Positions 16,178-24,104 of a stretch of DNA of 64,000 nucleotides are shown piece after piece. The notes under the pieces are model-generated. The model made no database searches. It saw nothing but the letters and a program-made list of their open reading frames with translations, and had not been told where the DNA came from. The translations under genes and the position numbers were made by a program. How positions within the stretch are numbered: the first letter of the stretch is position 1; each line of letters starts with the position of its first letter. Source of the DNA: Gellertiella hungarica (GTDB lineage: Bacteria; Pseudomonadota; Alphaproteobacteria; Rhizobiales; Rhizobiaceae). Where the stretch lies: assembly GCF_014197145.1 (NCBI RefSeq), contig NZ_JACIEZ010000001.1:866890-930889 (forward strand), given 5' to 3'.

Positions 16178-16253
16178 GCCAGCATAGCTCAGTAGGTAGA
16201 GCGCCTGCCTTGTAAGCAGGATGCCGTGGGTTCAATTCCTGCTGCTGGCACCA
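16178..16253 (+). tRNA. tRNA-Thr (anticodon UGU)
   Basis: A class I tRNA. The acceptor stem is GCCAGCA/TGCTGGC with discriminator A and encoded CCA, the D arm is TAGCTCAGTAGGTAGAGC, the anticodon loop is CTTGTAA with UGU, and the T loop is TTCAATT. It reads ACA threonine codons, which are rare in GC-rich hosts, a usual rationale for phage tRNAs. Confidence 0.93.
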
Positions 16254-16314
16254 TTTATAGCAGAAACCCGCTACCCGCGGATAAACCCGATCAAAGCTCC
16301 TCCCAGGAGATGCG

Positions 16315-16348
16315 GTGCCCGCCACCAGCCGAAGCCAGTGGCGGGCAC
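16315..16348. terminator. Strong hairpin between tRNA-Thr and the minus-strand small gene
   Basis: GTGCCCGCCAC (16315-16325) pairs perfectly with GTGGCGGGCAC (16338-16348) over a 12-base loop. There is no clear T-run on either side, so intrinsic termination is uncertain. It lies 4 bases past the stop of the minus-strand gene at 16353 and downstream of tRNA-Thr, so it may end or stabilise either transcript. Confidence 0.55.
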
Positions 16349-16352
16349 ATTG

Positions 16353-16532
16353 TTAAGAGGCAACCCCATGATACATGCCGTGTAGACCGAGTTTATTGGC
16401 TTGCTGCTGAGCGACGATGTTCGCTTCAGCATGAGTGCTGAATGGGCCGATGAGCTTGTGCTTGTCGGCTTCCCATACCGCAACCCAGTGGCCTCTGATC
16501 GTGTAGCCCATCGTGACTTTCGTCGGCGTCAT
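16353..16532 (-). CDS. 59-residue phage protein
   Basis: A short minus-strand gene, N-terminus MTPTKVTMGYTIRG. Its centre reads HWVAVWEADKHKLIGPFST, a beta-strand layout, and is followed by an Ala/Gln-rich helix (HAEANIVAQQQANKLG). GAAAGG lies about 8 bases before the ATG. The even hydrophobic pattern and the hairpin just after the stop support it as a real gene. It runs against its neighbours, as accessory (moron-type) phage genes often do. Function unknown. Confidence 0.6.
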   Translation of the reverse strand: MTPTKVTMGYTIRGHWVAVWEADKHKLIGPFSTHAEANIVAQQQANKLGLHGMYHGVAS

Positions 16533-16650
16533 TGTGAAGACCTTTCGATTCTATCCGGGCACATCGCCCGTTCGAATCAGTACCATCGAGATGGTTGTCT
16601 CCATCTTCGCTGGCCAGATGGTCAGCCTTCTTAGCCCGAAAGGAAGCGAC

Positions 16651-16971
16651 ATGCGCATGATCCGAAGTATCTTCGGCGCCCTCGCAATGATGGCGCTCTC
16701 AGTCTGTGCCGCCATGCCGGCCGCCGCCGTGCCCATCGATCCAGGTATCAGCATGGCGCTGAACGCCAGCGCGGACCGGCAGGCCCCGGCGACCGCCGTC
16801 GAGCATCTCCAGATCGTGGCCATCGCGCCCGATGCGCAGAAGCTGCAGCTGCCCGCCATGGGTCGAAGTATCGCCTATGCTGGCCAGACCATGAATGCCG
16901 CCTCCACCGAGACCAGCCCGCCGGACAGCGCCAGCGATTACTCGCTCAGTCGCTACCGAATGCGATGCTGA
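16651..16971 (+). CDS. Small secreted protein (possible lysogenic-conversion gene)
   Basis: A 106-residue protein with a typical Sec signal peptide: MRMIRSIFG, then hydrophobic ALAMMALSVCAAM, then cleavage near PAAAVP. The mature part (~80 residues) has no Cys pair or domain I recognise. AAAGGAAG at 16639-16646 fits ATG 16651; the longer upstream reading of the frame has no ribosome binding site. It is an isolated single gene between the tRNAs and the packaging module, typical of an accessory gene expressed from the prophage. Confidence 0.6.
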   Translation: MRMIRSIFGALAMMALSVCAAMPAAAVPIDPGISMALNASADRQAPATAVEHLQIVAIAPDAQKLQLPAMGRSIAYAGQTMNAASTETSPPDSASDYSLSRYRMRC

Positions 16972-16989
16972 TCCCGCTTGCCTGAAAGG

Positions 16990-17015
16990 GGGACGGGGCC
17001 GAAAGGTCCCGTTCC
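16990..17015. terminator. Bidirectional terminator-like hairpin
   Basis: GGGACGGGGCC (16990-17000) pairs with GGTCCCGTTCC (17005-17015) around a GAAA tetraloop (one or two G-T pairs). It lies between the converging genes that end at 16971 and 17021, so it may serve both. It lacks a long T-run. Confidence 0.6.
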
Positions 17016-17020
17016 AGTCG

Positions 17021-17278
17021 TCACGGTTGCTGCCTTCCGGGAATGTCGTAGTCTTCTCGCTTGCGCCAATAACGGCCGCTACGGCTCCATACAGCATCAG
17101 GTGTCAGCTTGTTGAAAGCCTTCAGCACATCCGGCCTAATGCCCAGGTTCCCGTTGCTGTTAGTAATGGTCAACGCTTCGTCTAGGTCGTGGATATGTCC
17201 TACCGCGTGCTCTTGATAAAGAGTGCCATCTTTTTGGAGTTCCGAAGCCATCCACCTCGCCGCCGCTTGGACGGTCAT
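17021..17278 (-). CDS. DUF6953-like small protein
   Basis: An 85-residue protein: an N-terminal helix (AAARWMASELQKDGTLYQEH), then a middle with TNSNGNLGIRPDVLKAF, then the end WRKREDYDIPGRQ. This matches the pattern I associate with DUF6953, a family of unknown function found in accessory gene pools. Its ATG overlaps the stop of the DUF2158-like gene (ATGA), so the two form a minus-strand pair inside a rightward phage, a mark of accessory cargo. Confidence 0.6.
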   Translation of the reverse strand: MTVQAAARWMASELQKDGTLYQEHAVGHIHDLDEALTITNSNGNLGIRPDVLKAFNKLTPDAVWSRSGRYWRKREDYDIPGRQQP

Positions 17279-17445
17279 TTCTTTTCATCCTCTGCAGGGA
17301 TCACAGCATCCCTGTGGAACATCGCCTTCTCGTTCTTTTGACCCGCAAACCACGACGTGTGAACGGTGTCGCCGGTGATCAAAATAACGGTCATTTTTGG
17401 TCCGCCCGACTTCAACTGTACGATATCCCCGATCTTAATTGCCAT
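17275..17445 (-). CDS. YodC-like (DUF2158) small protein
   Basis: A 56-residue protein: IGDIVQLKSGGPKMTV, a second strand with HTSWFAG, then MFHRDAVI. This is the DUF2158/YodC pattern of a small beta-barrel protein of unknown function. GGGAG precedes ATG 17445. A longer frame upstream (to 17631) overlaps the small terminase antisense and is not credible. It is co-oriented and coupled with the DUF6953-like gene. Confidence 0.7.
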   Translation of the reverse strand: MAIKIGDIVQLKSGGPKMTVILITGDTVHTSWFAGQKNEKAMFHRDAVIPAEDEKK

Positions 17446-17530
17446 GTCGCTTGCTCCCTTTACGCTTTCTGAAACTGGCTCATCCCAGCTTCTTTGAAAA
17501 ACAATCAAAGCCTGCATCAGGAAATCAAAC

Positions 17531-17878
17531 ATGTCCAGAGGTGGTAAGCGAGACGGCGCGGGTCGCAAGGCCGGGACGCCGAACAAGGCCACGCAAGAGC
17601 GGCAGAAGAAGGTTGCATCCACGGGCATCACCCCGCTTGATTACATGCTGAAGGTAATGCGCGACAGCAAGGCTGACCCGTCGCGGCGCGATGAAATGGC
17701 CAAGGCCGCCGCGCCCTATGTCCATCCGAAGCTTGCCAGCACCCAGCATACCGGGCCGCGGGGAGGCCCCATCCAAACCGTAGATTTATCGAAGATGAGC
17801 GATGAAGACCTCGACAGGCTTGAAGCTATCATCGGTCCAATTGCCGTCACTGGCGGAGATCCGGGCGGAGAGGGCTAG
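17531..17878 (+). CDS. Putative terminase small subunit
   Basis: A 115-residue basic protein starting RGGKRDGAGRKAGTPNKATQ, the Gly/Arg/Lys-rich start typical of many phage small terminase-like proteins encoded directly before TerL. A helical middle (PLDYMLKVMRDSKAD) and MAKAAAPYVHPKL follow. It should recognise the packaging site and stimulate the large subunit. It overlaps the 5' end of the large subunit gene by 77 bases if the first ATG of that gene is used. Confidence 0.7.
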   Translation: MSRGGKRDGAGRKAGTPNKATQERQKKVASTGITPLDYMLKVMRDSKADPSRRDEMAKAAAPYVHPKLASTQHTGPRGGPIQTVDLSKMSDEDLDRLEAIIGPIAVTGGDPGGEG

Positions 17879-19367
17879 GCGCGCAGCAGAGGCGGAACGA
17901 GAGCGCGTAGCCAGAGATGCCGAGCGCATCCGCGAGCGCTGCAAGACCCTGGCCGGCTTTGTTTCCGAGGCGTGGCCGATACTCGAGCCGAAGGCAAAGC
18001 TCGTATGGGGCTGGCCCCTGCAGGCGATGGCCGAGCACCTCGAGGCGGTGACGCGAGGGGACATCACCCGGCTGCTGACGAATTGCCCTCCGGGCTTGAT
18101 GAAGTCGCTTCTGCACTCGGTCTTCTGGCCGGCATGGGAGTGGGGCCCCGCCGGTCTCCCACACATGCGGTACCTGACATCGTCCTACAGTCAGGAAAAC
18201 GTGCTGCGCGACAACACGAAGATGCGCCGGCTGGTGGAGAGCCAGTGGTTCCAGTCGCTTTGGCCGGAAGTCCGGATGTCTCCGGATCAGAACGCCAAGG
18301 GGAAGTTCGAGAACACGAAGTCGGGCGCCCGCGAAGGCAGGCCCTTCGCCTCGATGACCGGCGGTCGCGGTGATCGGGTGATCATCGACGACCCTCATTC
18401 GACCGAAACTGCAGAGAGCGAGACCGAGCGCAAGAACACCATCCGCATCTTCCGGGAATCCATCTCCGACCGACTGAATGATCCCGAACGGTCTGCAATC
18501 GTGGTGATCATGCAGCGCCTGCACGAGGGCGATGTATCGGGCACCATCATCAAGCTCGGCTTGCCGTATGTGCACCTTTGCCTGCCGATGGAGTACGAGG
18601 CTGGGCCGTTTAAGCGGGATGGAAGGATCATTGACCCGGAGTCGCCGAACGCCATCGGCTTTGTCGACCCCCGGTCCTCCGAGGGCGAGCTCCTCCTGCC
18701 AGAGCGCTTTAGTCGCGAGGCCGTCGAGGGCCTGAAGAAGGCCAAGGGTGAATACGCCTATGCCGGCCAGTACCAGCAGCGACCGACGCCCCGCGAGGGC
18801 GGTCTGTTCAAACGGGAATGGTTCGACGGCAAGATGATCAACTCTGCACCGCCGGGGACTGTATGGGTTCGCCATTGGGACTTGGCCGCCACCAAAGATG
18901 CAAAGGCGGCGCGCACTGCTGGCGTGAAGCTCGGCCGCGCGCCGGATGGGTCTTTCATCGTCGGGCACGTCGTCAAGACCCAAGAGGAAGGCGCAAGGGT
19001 CCGCGCTCTGATCAAAGGCACCGCCGAGATCGACGGCAAAGACGTCGAGATCAGCCTTCCTCAGGACCCGGGCCAAGCCGGCAAGGTCCAGGCGCAGGAC
19101 ATGGTTCTTCTGCTCGCCGGCTGGAAGGTAAAGGCTCAACCGGAAACCGGGGACAAGGTAACCCGTGCCGAGCCATTCTCCAGTCAGTGCGAGGCGGGCA
19201 ACGTCTACATCGTCAAGGGGGAGTGGAACGAGAGCTACCTCGATGAGCTCTGCCTCTTCCCCGGCGGAGCTTTCAAGGACCAGGTGGACGCAACATCCGG
19301 TGCCTTCGGGCGCCTTCTGAAGCCACGGGCACCGGTTGCCGCGACTGGCGCAACTCGCAGGAACTGA
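17802..19367 (+). CDS. terL: Terminase large subunit
   Basis: A 521-residue packaging motor with nuclease. The Walker A-like NCPPGLMKS is at ~94-102, Walker B VIIDDP at ~193-198, and the motif III-like region around AIVVIMQRLHEGD. The RNase H-like nuclease domain has HWDLAATKD at ~358 and a late Asp in KDQVDATSG. The P-loop departs from the usual GxxxxGKS, as in many TerL proteins of this type. The N-terminus to residue ~45 is highly charged. The start may lie further downstream, since ATG 17802 overlaps the small subunit gene by 77 bases. Confidence 0.9.
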   Translation: MKTSTGLKLSSVQLPSLAEIRAERARRAAEAERERVARDAERIRERCKTLAGFVSEAWPILEPKAKLVWGWPLQAMAEHLEAVTRGDITRLLTNCPPGLMKSLLHSVFWPAWEWGPAGLPHMRYLTSSYSQENVLRDNTKMRRLVESQWFQSLWPEVRMSPDQNAKGKFENTKSGAREGRPFASMTGGRGDRVIIDDPHSTETAESETERKNTIRIFRESISDRLNDPERSAIVVIMQRLHEGDVSGTIIKLGLPYVHLCLPMEYEAGPFKRDGRIIDPESPNAIGFVDPRSSEGELLLPERFSREAVEGLKKAKGEYAYAGQYQQRPTPREGGLFKREWFDGKMINSAPPGTVWVRHWDLAATKDAKAARTAGVKLGRAPDGSFIVGHVVKTQEEGARVRALIKGTAEIDGKDVEISLPQDPGQAGKVQAQDMVLLLAGWKVKAQPETGDKVTRAEPFSSQCEAGNVYIVKGEWNESYLDELCLFPGGAFKDQVDATSGAFGRLLKPRAPVAATGATRRN

Positions 19368-19368
19368 G

Positions 19369-20790
19369 ATGGACAAGAGCAACGATCCCAGCACTCCGAG
19401 CCTTGCCCATCAGGCCCTGTCCGAGTGCTGGGCCATGATCCGGGCGATCCGGCGCGGCGCAGCCGCTATTCGGGAGGCGGGGGAGAAGTACCTCCTCAAG
19501 TTTCCATCGGAAAGCAAGGAGGAGTACTCCCGCCGCTTGAAATCCTCCCCTTGGCGGCCGGAGTTCATGGATTCGCTCCAGACCCTCAGCGCCAAGCCCT
19601 TCACCAAGGAGGTGAAGCTGGCGGAGGACGCAACCCCGGCGTTCGAGGATATCGCCCAAAACATCGACGGGCAGGGGAATAACCTGCACGTCTTCGCCAA
19701 GGATGTTTTCGAGGGCGCGGTGTCCATGGGTGCCCATGGCATCCTCGTCGACTTCCCGACGGGTACCGGAGCGGTCACGCTCGCCCAAGAGCGGGCGCAA
19801 GGCGTGCGCCCTTATTGGGTGCCGATCAATGCCGACGATATCCTCGAGGTGACCACCGAGCAGCGGGGAGCCAGCCGCGTGGTGACGTACCTCCGGATCA
19901 AGGAAAGCCGGATCGAAAAGACGGGCTTCGAACAGAGACGGGTGCCGCTCATTCGCGAGATCGAGCCAGGCGCTTTCCGTGTCTGGAGGGAGGAGAAGAG
20001 GGCCGACAAGACCGAGTGGGTGCTCGACAGTGAAGGCGCCATGACACTCGACGAGGTGCCGTTCGTCTTCTTCGCCACCGCAGACAAGGAGGGCGACCAG
20101 TACGTGCGCCCGCCGCTTCTCGACCTGGCTGACATTCAGATCGAGCTCTACAACGCGCTGTCGAAGAAAGAGCAGACCTTTACCATCGCCGCATCGCCGA
20201 TGCTGACTGCGAATGGCATGGCGGCGCCCGATGACGATTCTGCAATCGAAACCGGGCCGGGCAGGGTGCTTTATGCTCCCGGCGGTGAGGGTGTGAACGC
20301 CAGCTGGGACTACATCCAGCCGAACGCGGCCAACCTGAAGGAGATCCGGGAGGACATCCGCGAGATCATCGAGGACATGCGCCGCATCGGCATGCAGCCT
20401 ATGACCCAGAAGTCAGGCAATACCCCGGCGCTGGCGTTCCAGTTCGACGGCGAGAAGAGCTTCACGGTTCTCCAGTCCTGGGCCCTCGGTTTGAAGGATG
20501 CGCTCGAGCAGGCATTCGTCTTCACTGCCAAATGGATGAAATCGGAAGGGCAGGCGCCGAGCGTCATGGTCCATACCGATTTCGCTGTCGGCCTCTATGG
20601 GGCCCAAGAGGTGAACGCGCTGCTCGAGGCTCGCAAGGAGGCTCAGATCAGCCAGGAGACCTTCTGGGATGAGATGCAGCGCCGGGGTGTTCTCGGCCCA
20701 CAGTTCGACCGGGAGGCGGAGAAGGAACGGCTGGCGATCGAAAACCCGCCATTTGACCCTGAGGGGCAACTCGATCCGGTTGTGGCTTAG
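19369..20790 (+). CDS. Phage portal protein (DUF4055-like)
   Basis: A 473-residue protein placed directly after TerL. Its pattern matches the DUF4055 portal-like family: a helical start, WRPEFMDSLQTLSAKPFTKE, FEGAVSMGAHGILVDFP, ISADD-type segments, then helices such as REDIREIIEDMRRIGMQPM and KSGNTPALAFQ. It would form the dodecameric vertex ring through which DNA enters the head. Start ATG 19369 follows the TerL stop by one base; an upstream in-frame reading overlaps TerL. Confidence 0.85.
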   Translation: MDKSNDPSTPSLAHQALSECWAMIRAIRRGAAAIREAGEKYLLKFPSESKEEYSRRLKSSPWRPEFMDSLQTLSAKPFTKEVKLAEDATPAFEDIAQNIDGQGNNLHVFAKDVFEGAVSMGAHGILVDFPTGTGAVTLAQERAQGVRPYWVPINADDILEVTTEQRGASRVVTYLRIKESRIEKTGFEQRRVPLIREIEPGAFRVWREEKRADKTEWVLDSEGAMTLDEVPFVFFATADKEGDQYVRPPLLDLADIQIELYNALSKKEQTFTIAASPMLTANGMAAPDDDSAIETGPGRVLYAPGGEGVNASWDYIQPNAANLKEIREDIREIIEDMRRIGMQPMTQKSGNTPALAFQFDGEKSFTVLQSWALGLKDALEQAFVFTAKWMKSEGQAPSVMVHTDFAVGLYGAQEVNALLEARKEAQISQETFWDEMQRRGVLGPQFDREAEKERLAIENPPFDPEGQLDPVVA

Positions 20791-21275
20791 CCCAGCCCGA
20801 GCGCCTTAGCCTTCTCCGAGACGGGGCATTTCGCCATCTCGGCCCTCAGTTCGTCGATGAAGCCCTGAAGTAAGAGGTAGCCGCTCCAATGGCCCTCGGA
20901 GTTCTCCGGCGAGGTCACCAGGAGGGTTGCCAGTTTGTCTGCCTGGAAGACAACCACATCGCACAGCGCGACAACTGCCGATGTTGGCTCGATGAGTGCC
21001 ACTGCATTGGAAAGGCATGCTCGCACGTTGCGCGAGAACTGCCCTGACCGCCTGCTCACGCCCTTTGCGTCAGCAAGGATGATGTCGAGGTAGACTTCGA
21101 ATGCGCGTTCAATTTCAGGCTCTTGGTGCGAAAGCTGATAGTCCGCGCAGTTAGCGGCCGCGGAGACGAACTGTCTATTGTGGAGGTCCCTCTCCGGGTT
21201 TTCCCGGAGATATCTCCAGAACCCCCAACTCGATCGGGAGTTGCGCAGAACCGGGCGCTCCGGCGCCCGGCTCAA
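20787..21275 (-). CDS. Hypothetical minus-strand protein between portal and scaffold genes
   Basis: The C-terminal ~120 residues look like a real helical protein (EPEIERAFEVYLDIILADAK, CDVVVFQADKLATLL, HWSGYLLLQGFIDEL). The frame is open to 21395 on the minus strand, but the only ATG there overlaps the scaffold gene. I use TTG 21275 with AGG upstream as a tentative start, and the true start is uncertain. Two hairpins lie upstream: TCTCCGGG-TTTT-CCCGGAGA (21191-21210) and CCGGGCGC-TCCG-GCGCCCGG (21251-21270). Its antisense orientation inside the head module suggests an accessory gene. Confidence 0.4.
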   Translation of the reverse strand: MSRAPERPVLRNSRSSWGFWRYLRENPERDLHNRQFVSAAANCADYQLSHQEPEIERAFEVYLDIILADAKGVSRRSGQFSRNVRACLSNAVALIEPTSAVVALCDVVVFQADKLATLLVTSPENSEGHWSGYLLLQGFIDELRAEMAKCPVSEKAKALGLG

Positions 21276-21360
21276 TGACCTGTGCCTGTCGTGCGGATGC
21301 CGCGGGCGAAACGCGGCGGATGCCGCATAGCAAGGGCGGATGCCCGGAAAGACTACCCCG

Positions 21361-22125
21361 ATGAAGCTCAAGCTCGTTGAAATGAATGGCGTCACCTATG
21401 CCGAGGTGCAGGACGGCAAGCCGGTATACGAGACCGACGACGGCAAGACCGTGGCCTTCGATGCGCCCGGTACCGTCGCAACCATCACCCGCCTCAACAA
21501 CGAGGCCAAGACCCACCGCGAGGCCAAGGAAGCCGCAGAGGGCAAGCTTAAGGCCTTCGAAGGTCTGGACGCCACCACCGCTCGTGACGCCCTCGACAAG
21601 CTCTCGCGGATCGATGCCAAGAAGCTGGTGGACGCCGGCGACATGGACGCCGCCATCCAGACCGCACTCAAACCTGTGCAGGAGCAGCTGGCAGCCGCGA
21701 TCAAGGACAAGGAAACGCTCACCTCCTCCCTTAACCGGGAAGTCATCGGCAACGCATTCGGCCGCTCCAAGTTCGCCTCGGAGAAGCTGACCCCGGCCGG
21801 CGTCGACCTGATCCGCACGCTCTACGCTGATCGCATCAAGGTCGAGGACGGCAAGCCCATCGGCTACGACCAGAACGGCCAGAAGATTTACTCCAAGGCC
21901 CGACCCGGTGAGGTCGCCGACTTCGACGAGATCGTCGAGAGCCTGGTCGACAGCTATGCCTTCAAGGATCACATCCTGAAGAGCACCGGCCACAACGGCA
22001 CCGGCAAACAGCCTGGCTCCGATGGTACCGGCAGCGGCCGCAGCATGAAGACGAGCGAGTTTCAGGCGCTCGCTCCCAAGGACCGCGCGGCCTTCATGGA
22101 AAAGGGCGGCACGCTGGTCGATTGA
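21361..22125 (+). CDS. Putative capsid scaffold protein (DUF6651-like)
   Basis: A 254-residue acidic/charged protein placed between portal and coat genes, the position of scaffolding proteins. The N-terminal ~30 residues form strands (MKLKLVEMNGVTYAEVQDG), followed by long helices rich in Lys/Glu/Ala (LNNEAKTHREAKEAAEGKL, DKLSRIDAKKLVDAGDMD). The C-terminus is basic and helical (RSMKTSEFQALAPKDRAAFM), as scaffold proteins use to bind coat. ATG 21361 has GGAAAG upstream; an ATG at 21340 would add 7 residues. Confidence 0.7.
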   Translation: MKLKLVEMNGVTYAEVQDGKPVYETDDGKTVAFDAPGTVATITRLNNEAKTHREAKEAAEGKLKAFEGLDATTARDALDKLSRIDAKKLVDAGDMDAAIQTALKPVQEQLAAAIKDKETLTSSLNREVIGNAFGRSKFASEKLTPAGVDLIRTLYADRIKVEDGKPIGYDQNGQKIYSKARPGEVADFDEIVESLVDSYAFKDHILKSTGHNGTGKQPGSDGTGSGRSMKTSEFQALAPKDRAAFMEKGGTLVD

Positions 22126-22227
22126 TCGCCGCATATCTGCCGCGCCCGGATGGGTGGCGGTGTCACGGGCTGGATGGCCCACCCAACCCAAAGACAATTC
22201 CATCCCATCCACGAAAGGTAAACTGAG

Positions 22228-23358
22228 ATGGCGAATACGCTTACCTCCCTCGCACCCACACTCTTCTCCGCTGCAAAGGAAGTGGCCAATGAGCCCTTCG
22301 GCGTGGTCGGTGCGATCAACACCACCTTCGACGACAAGGGCGTTGCCAAGGGGGACAAGGTCTCGGTCGACGTGGCCCCGGTCCGTGCGGCTTCCGACTT
22401 TACCCCCGCCAACGTTTCCTCGACGGGCGGGGATTCCACTGGCTCGAAGATCGACGTGACCATCTCCAAGTCACGCAAGGTCGACTGGCACCTTACCGGC
22501 GAACAGCAGCGCTCTCTGGAGAACGGCGGGATCAACCAGGACTGGGTGAAGCAGCTGATCGCCCAAGGCATGCGCACTCTGCGTAATGAGGCCGAAGTCG
22601 ATGCGGCTATCGCGGTGAAGCTCGGTGCCTCGCGCGCATACGGCACCGCAGGCACCACGCCGTTCGCCACCGATCTGCAGGCGCTGACCAACGCCCGCAA
22701 GATCCTCGTCGACAACGGCGCTCCCAAGGCGGACATGCAGATGGTGTTCGACACCAACGCTGGCCTCAACCTCCGCAACCTCGGTGTGCTGCAGAATGCC
22801 TATCAGGCGGGCAGCGACCAGGAGCGCCGCACGGGCGAGTTCCTCCCGCAGATGGGCTTCCGGCTGTCCGAGAGTGCCGGCATCGGCATTCACACCAAGG
22901 GCACCGGCTCTGGCTACCTGATCAACAACGCTGCTGGCTATCCGATCGGGGCGACCCAGCTGACGCTTGACACCGGTACCGGCACGATCGTCGCTGGCGA
23001 CGTCATCACCATCGGCTCCGACCCGAACAAGTATGTGGTCAACCAGGCGCTTGCAGGCGGTGTCGTTACCATCCAGGCTCCTGGCCTGCGACAGGCGGCC
23101 GCCGACAATGCCACGGTCACCGTCGGCAACAACTACACCGCCAACCTCGCATTCGAGCGATCGGCGGTCGTGGGTGTTTTGCGCCCGCCGATCATGCCCG
23201 CCAATCCGACGATCCAGCAGATGCTGATCAGCGACCAGTTCGGCATGACCTACCTCATGCTGGACATCGCCCAGTACGGCCAGAGGACTTGGGAAATTCA
23301 CCTTGCCTGGGGCTTCCAGTCGGTGAACGGGGAATTCTCCGCAACCGTGCTCGGCTGA
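22228..23358 (+). CDS. Major capsid protein (P22 coat-like)
   Basis: A 376-residue protein that matches the P22-type coat family: MANTLTSLAPTLFSAAKEVANEPFG, VSVDVAPVRA, SRKVDWHLTGEQQRSLENGG and a final strand set. Residues ~235-300 (TLDTGTGTIVAGDVITIG to NATVTVG) form a separate beta domain inserted in the HK97 fold, comparable to the P22 I-domain. AAAGG lies before the ATG. It should be the most abundant virion protein; a hairpin at 23372-23391 follows it and may limit transcription downstream. Confidence 0.88.
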   Translation: MANTLTSLAPTLFSAAKEVANEPFGVVGAINTTFDDKGVAKGDKVSVDVAPVRAASDFTPANVSSTGGDSTGSKIDVTISKSRKVDWHLTGEQQRSLENGGINQDWVKQLIAQGMRTLRNEAEVDAAIAVKLGASRAYGTAGTTPFATDLQALTNARKILVDNGAPKADMQMVFDTNAGLNLRNLGVLQNAYQAGSDQERRTGEFLPQMGFRLSESAGIGIHTKGTGSGYLINNAAGYPIGATQLTLDTGTGTIVAGDVITIGSDPNKYVVNQALAGGVVTIQAPGLRQAAADNATVTVGNNYTANLAFERSAVVGVLRPPIMPANPTIQQMLISDQFGMTYLMLDIAQYGQRTWEIHLAWGFQSVNGEFSATVLG

Positions 23359-23371
23359 TCCTGATCCATGA

Positions 23372-23391
23372 CCGGGGGTTTCGACCCCCGG
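23372..23391 (+). terminator. Hairpin after the coat gene (possible attenuator)
   Basis: CCGGGGG (23372-23378) pairs with CCCCCGG (23385-23391) over TTTCGA. There is no T-run, so full termination is unlikely. It may stabilise the coat mRNA or reduce read-through into the connector genes. Confidence 0.5.
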
Positions 23392-23421
23392 CTGCTCCAC
23401 TTCAAACCACGGAAAGCAGAT

Positions 23422-23712
23422 ATGTCCGAAGACGAACAGGAACAGGTCGCCCCGATCCAGACCGTGCGTATGGTGCGCCTCGATGATGGCAAGACTGGCG
23501 ACATTCATCCCGATGAAGTCGAACACATGCAGGCGTTTGGCTGGCGGATCTGCGAAGACCAGACCGGGACCGGTGACGCCGACGATCTGTCGTCCAAGTC
23601 TGACGACGAACTGCGCGCGGCCGTCACCGAGGCGACCGGGACCGCTCCGCATCCGAACGCCAAGCGCGAGACGCTGATCAAGAAGCTGCAGGAAGCCCAG
23701 AAGGGTGAGTGA
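23422..23712 (+). CDS. Small head-completion-type protein with HeH/SAP-like end
   Basis: A 96-residue acidic protein. The N-terminal half has short strands (TVRMVRLDDGKTGDIHPDEV). The end, SSKSDDELRAAVTEATG followed by KRETLIKKLQEA, resembles a HeH/LEM or SAP-type helix-extended-loop-helix DNA-binding motif. Comparable small proteins follow coat genes in other phages and may act at the head-tail connector or stabilise packaged DNA. GGAAAG precedes ATG 23422. Confidence 0.55.
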   Translation: MSEDEQEQVAPIQTVRMVRLDDGKTGDIHPDEVEHMQAFGWRICEDQTGTGDADDLSSKSDDELRAAVTEATGTAPHPNAKRETLIKKLQEAQKGE

Positions 23713-23714
23713 TC

Positions 23715-24104
23715 ATGAAGAACCGGGTTGTCTGGCTGGATCGCGGTTGGCAGCCCGTTTCCATCGGCTTCTGCCCTTCTGAAAAAGCGTGGCGCCGTGA
23801 GATGAAGCGGCTCGGCTGCAAGGGCGAGGCCTATCCGTCATCCGACGGACGTTGTACCCGGTTCGAGGCGTCCAAGTCCAATTCCGAGTGCATCATCGTC
23901 ACGTTGCGAGATGGGGCGGAGCGCGACCATTCATTGGTCGAGGTGGCCGGCCTGTTGGTCCATGAAGCGACCCACGTATGGCAATTCATTATCGAGAGCA
24001 TCGGGGAAGGAAAGCCGTCCGCGGAGCTCGAAGCCTATTCCATGCAGGCGATAGTTCAGGCGCTCATGCAAGCGTTCGATGAGACGAGGGGGCTACCGAA
24101 ATGA
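23715..24104 (+). CDS. HExxH-containing phage protein
   Basis: A 129-residue protein with LLVHEATHVWQF at ~81-92, a HExxH motif of zinc metallopeptidases with a downstream Glu in SAELEAYSMQ that could be the third zinc ligand. This is the arrangement of minimal zincins. It lies between coat and connector genes, so it might process a head protein, or it may be an inactive fold kept for structure. No signal peptide is present. GTG 23709 is an alternative start. The stop overlaps the next ATG. Confidence 0.6.
   Translation: MKNRVVWLDRGWQPVSIGFCPSEKAWRREMKRLGCKGEAYPSSDGRCTRFEASKSNSECIIVTLRDGAERDHSLVEVAGLLVHEATHVWQFIIESIGEGKPSAELEAYSMQAIVQALMQAFDETRGLPK

Noticed and set aside
16077..16325. Minus-strand frame with QQQELNPRHPAYKAGAL
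   Set aside because: It is the antisense translation of tRNA-Thr, another known false protein pattern.
17847..19394. 515-codon minus-strand frame across the terminase gene
   Set aside because: It lies wholly antisense to TerL, which has clear motifs. The reverse frame has none; GC-rich coding often keeps the opposite frame open.
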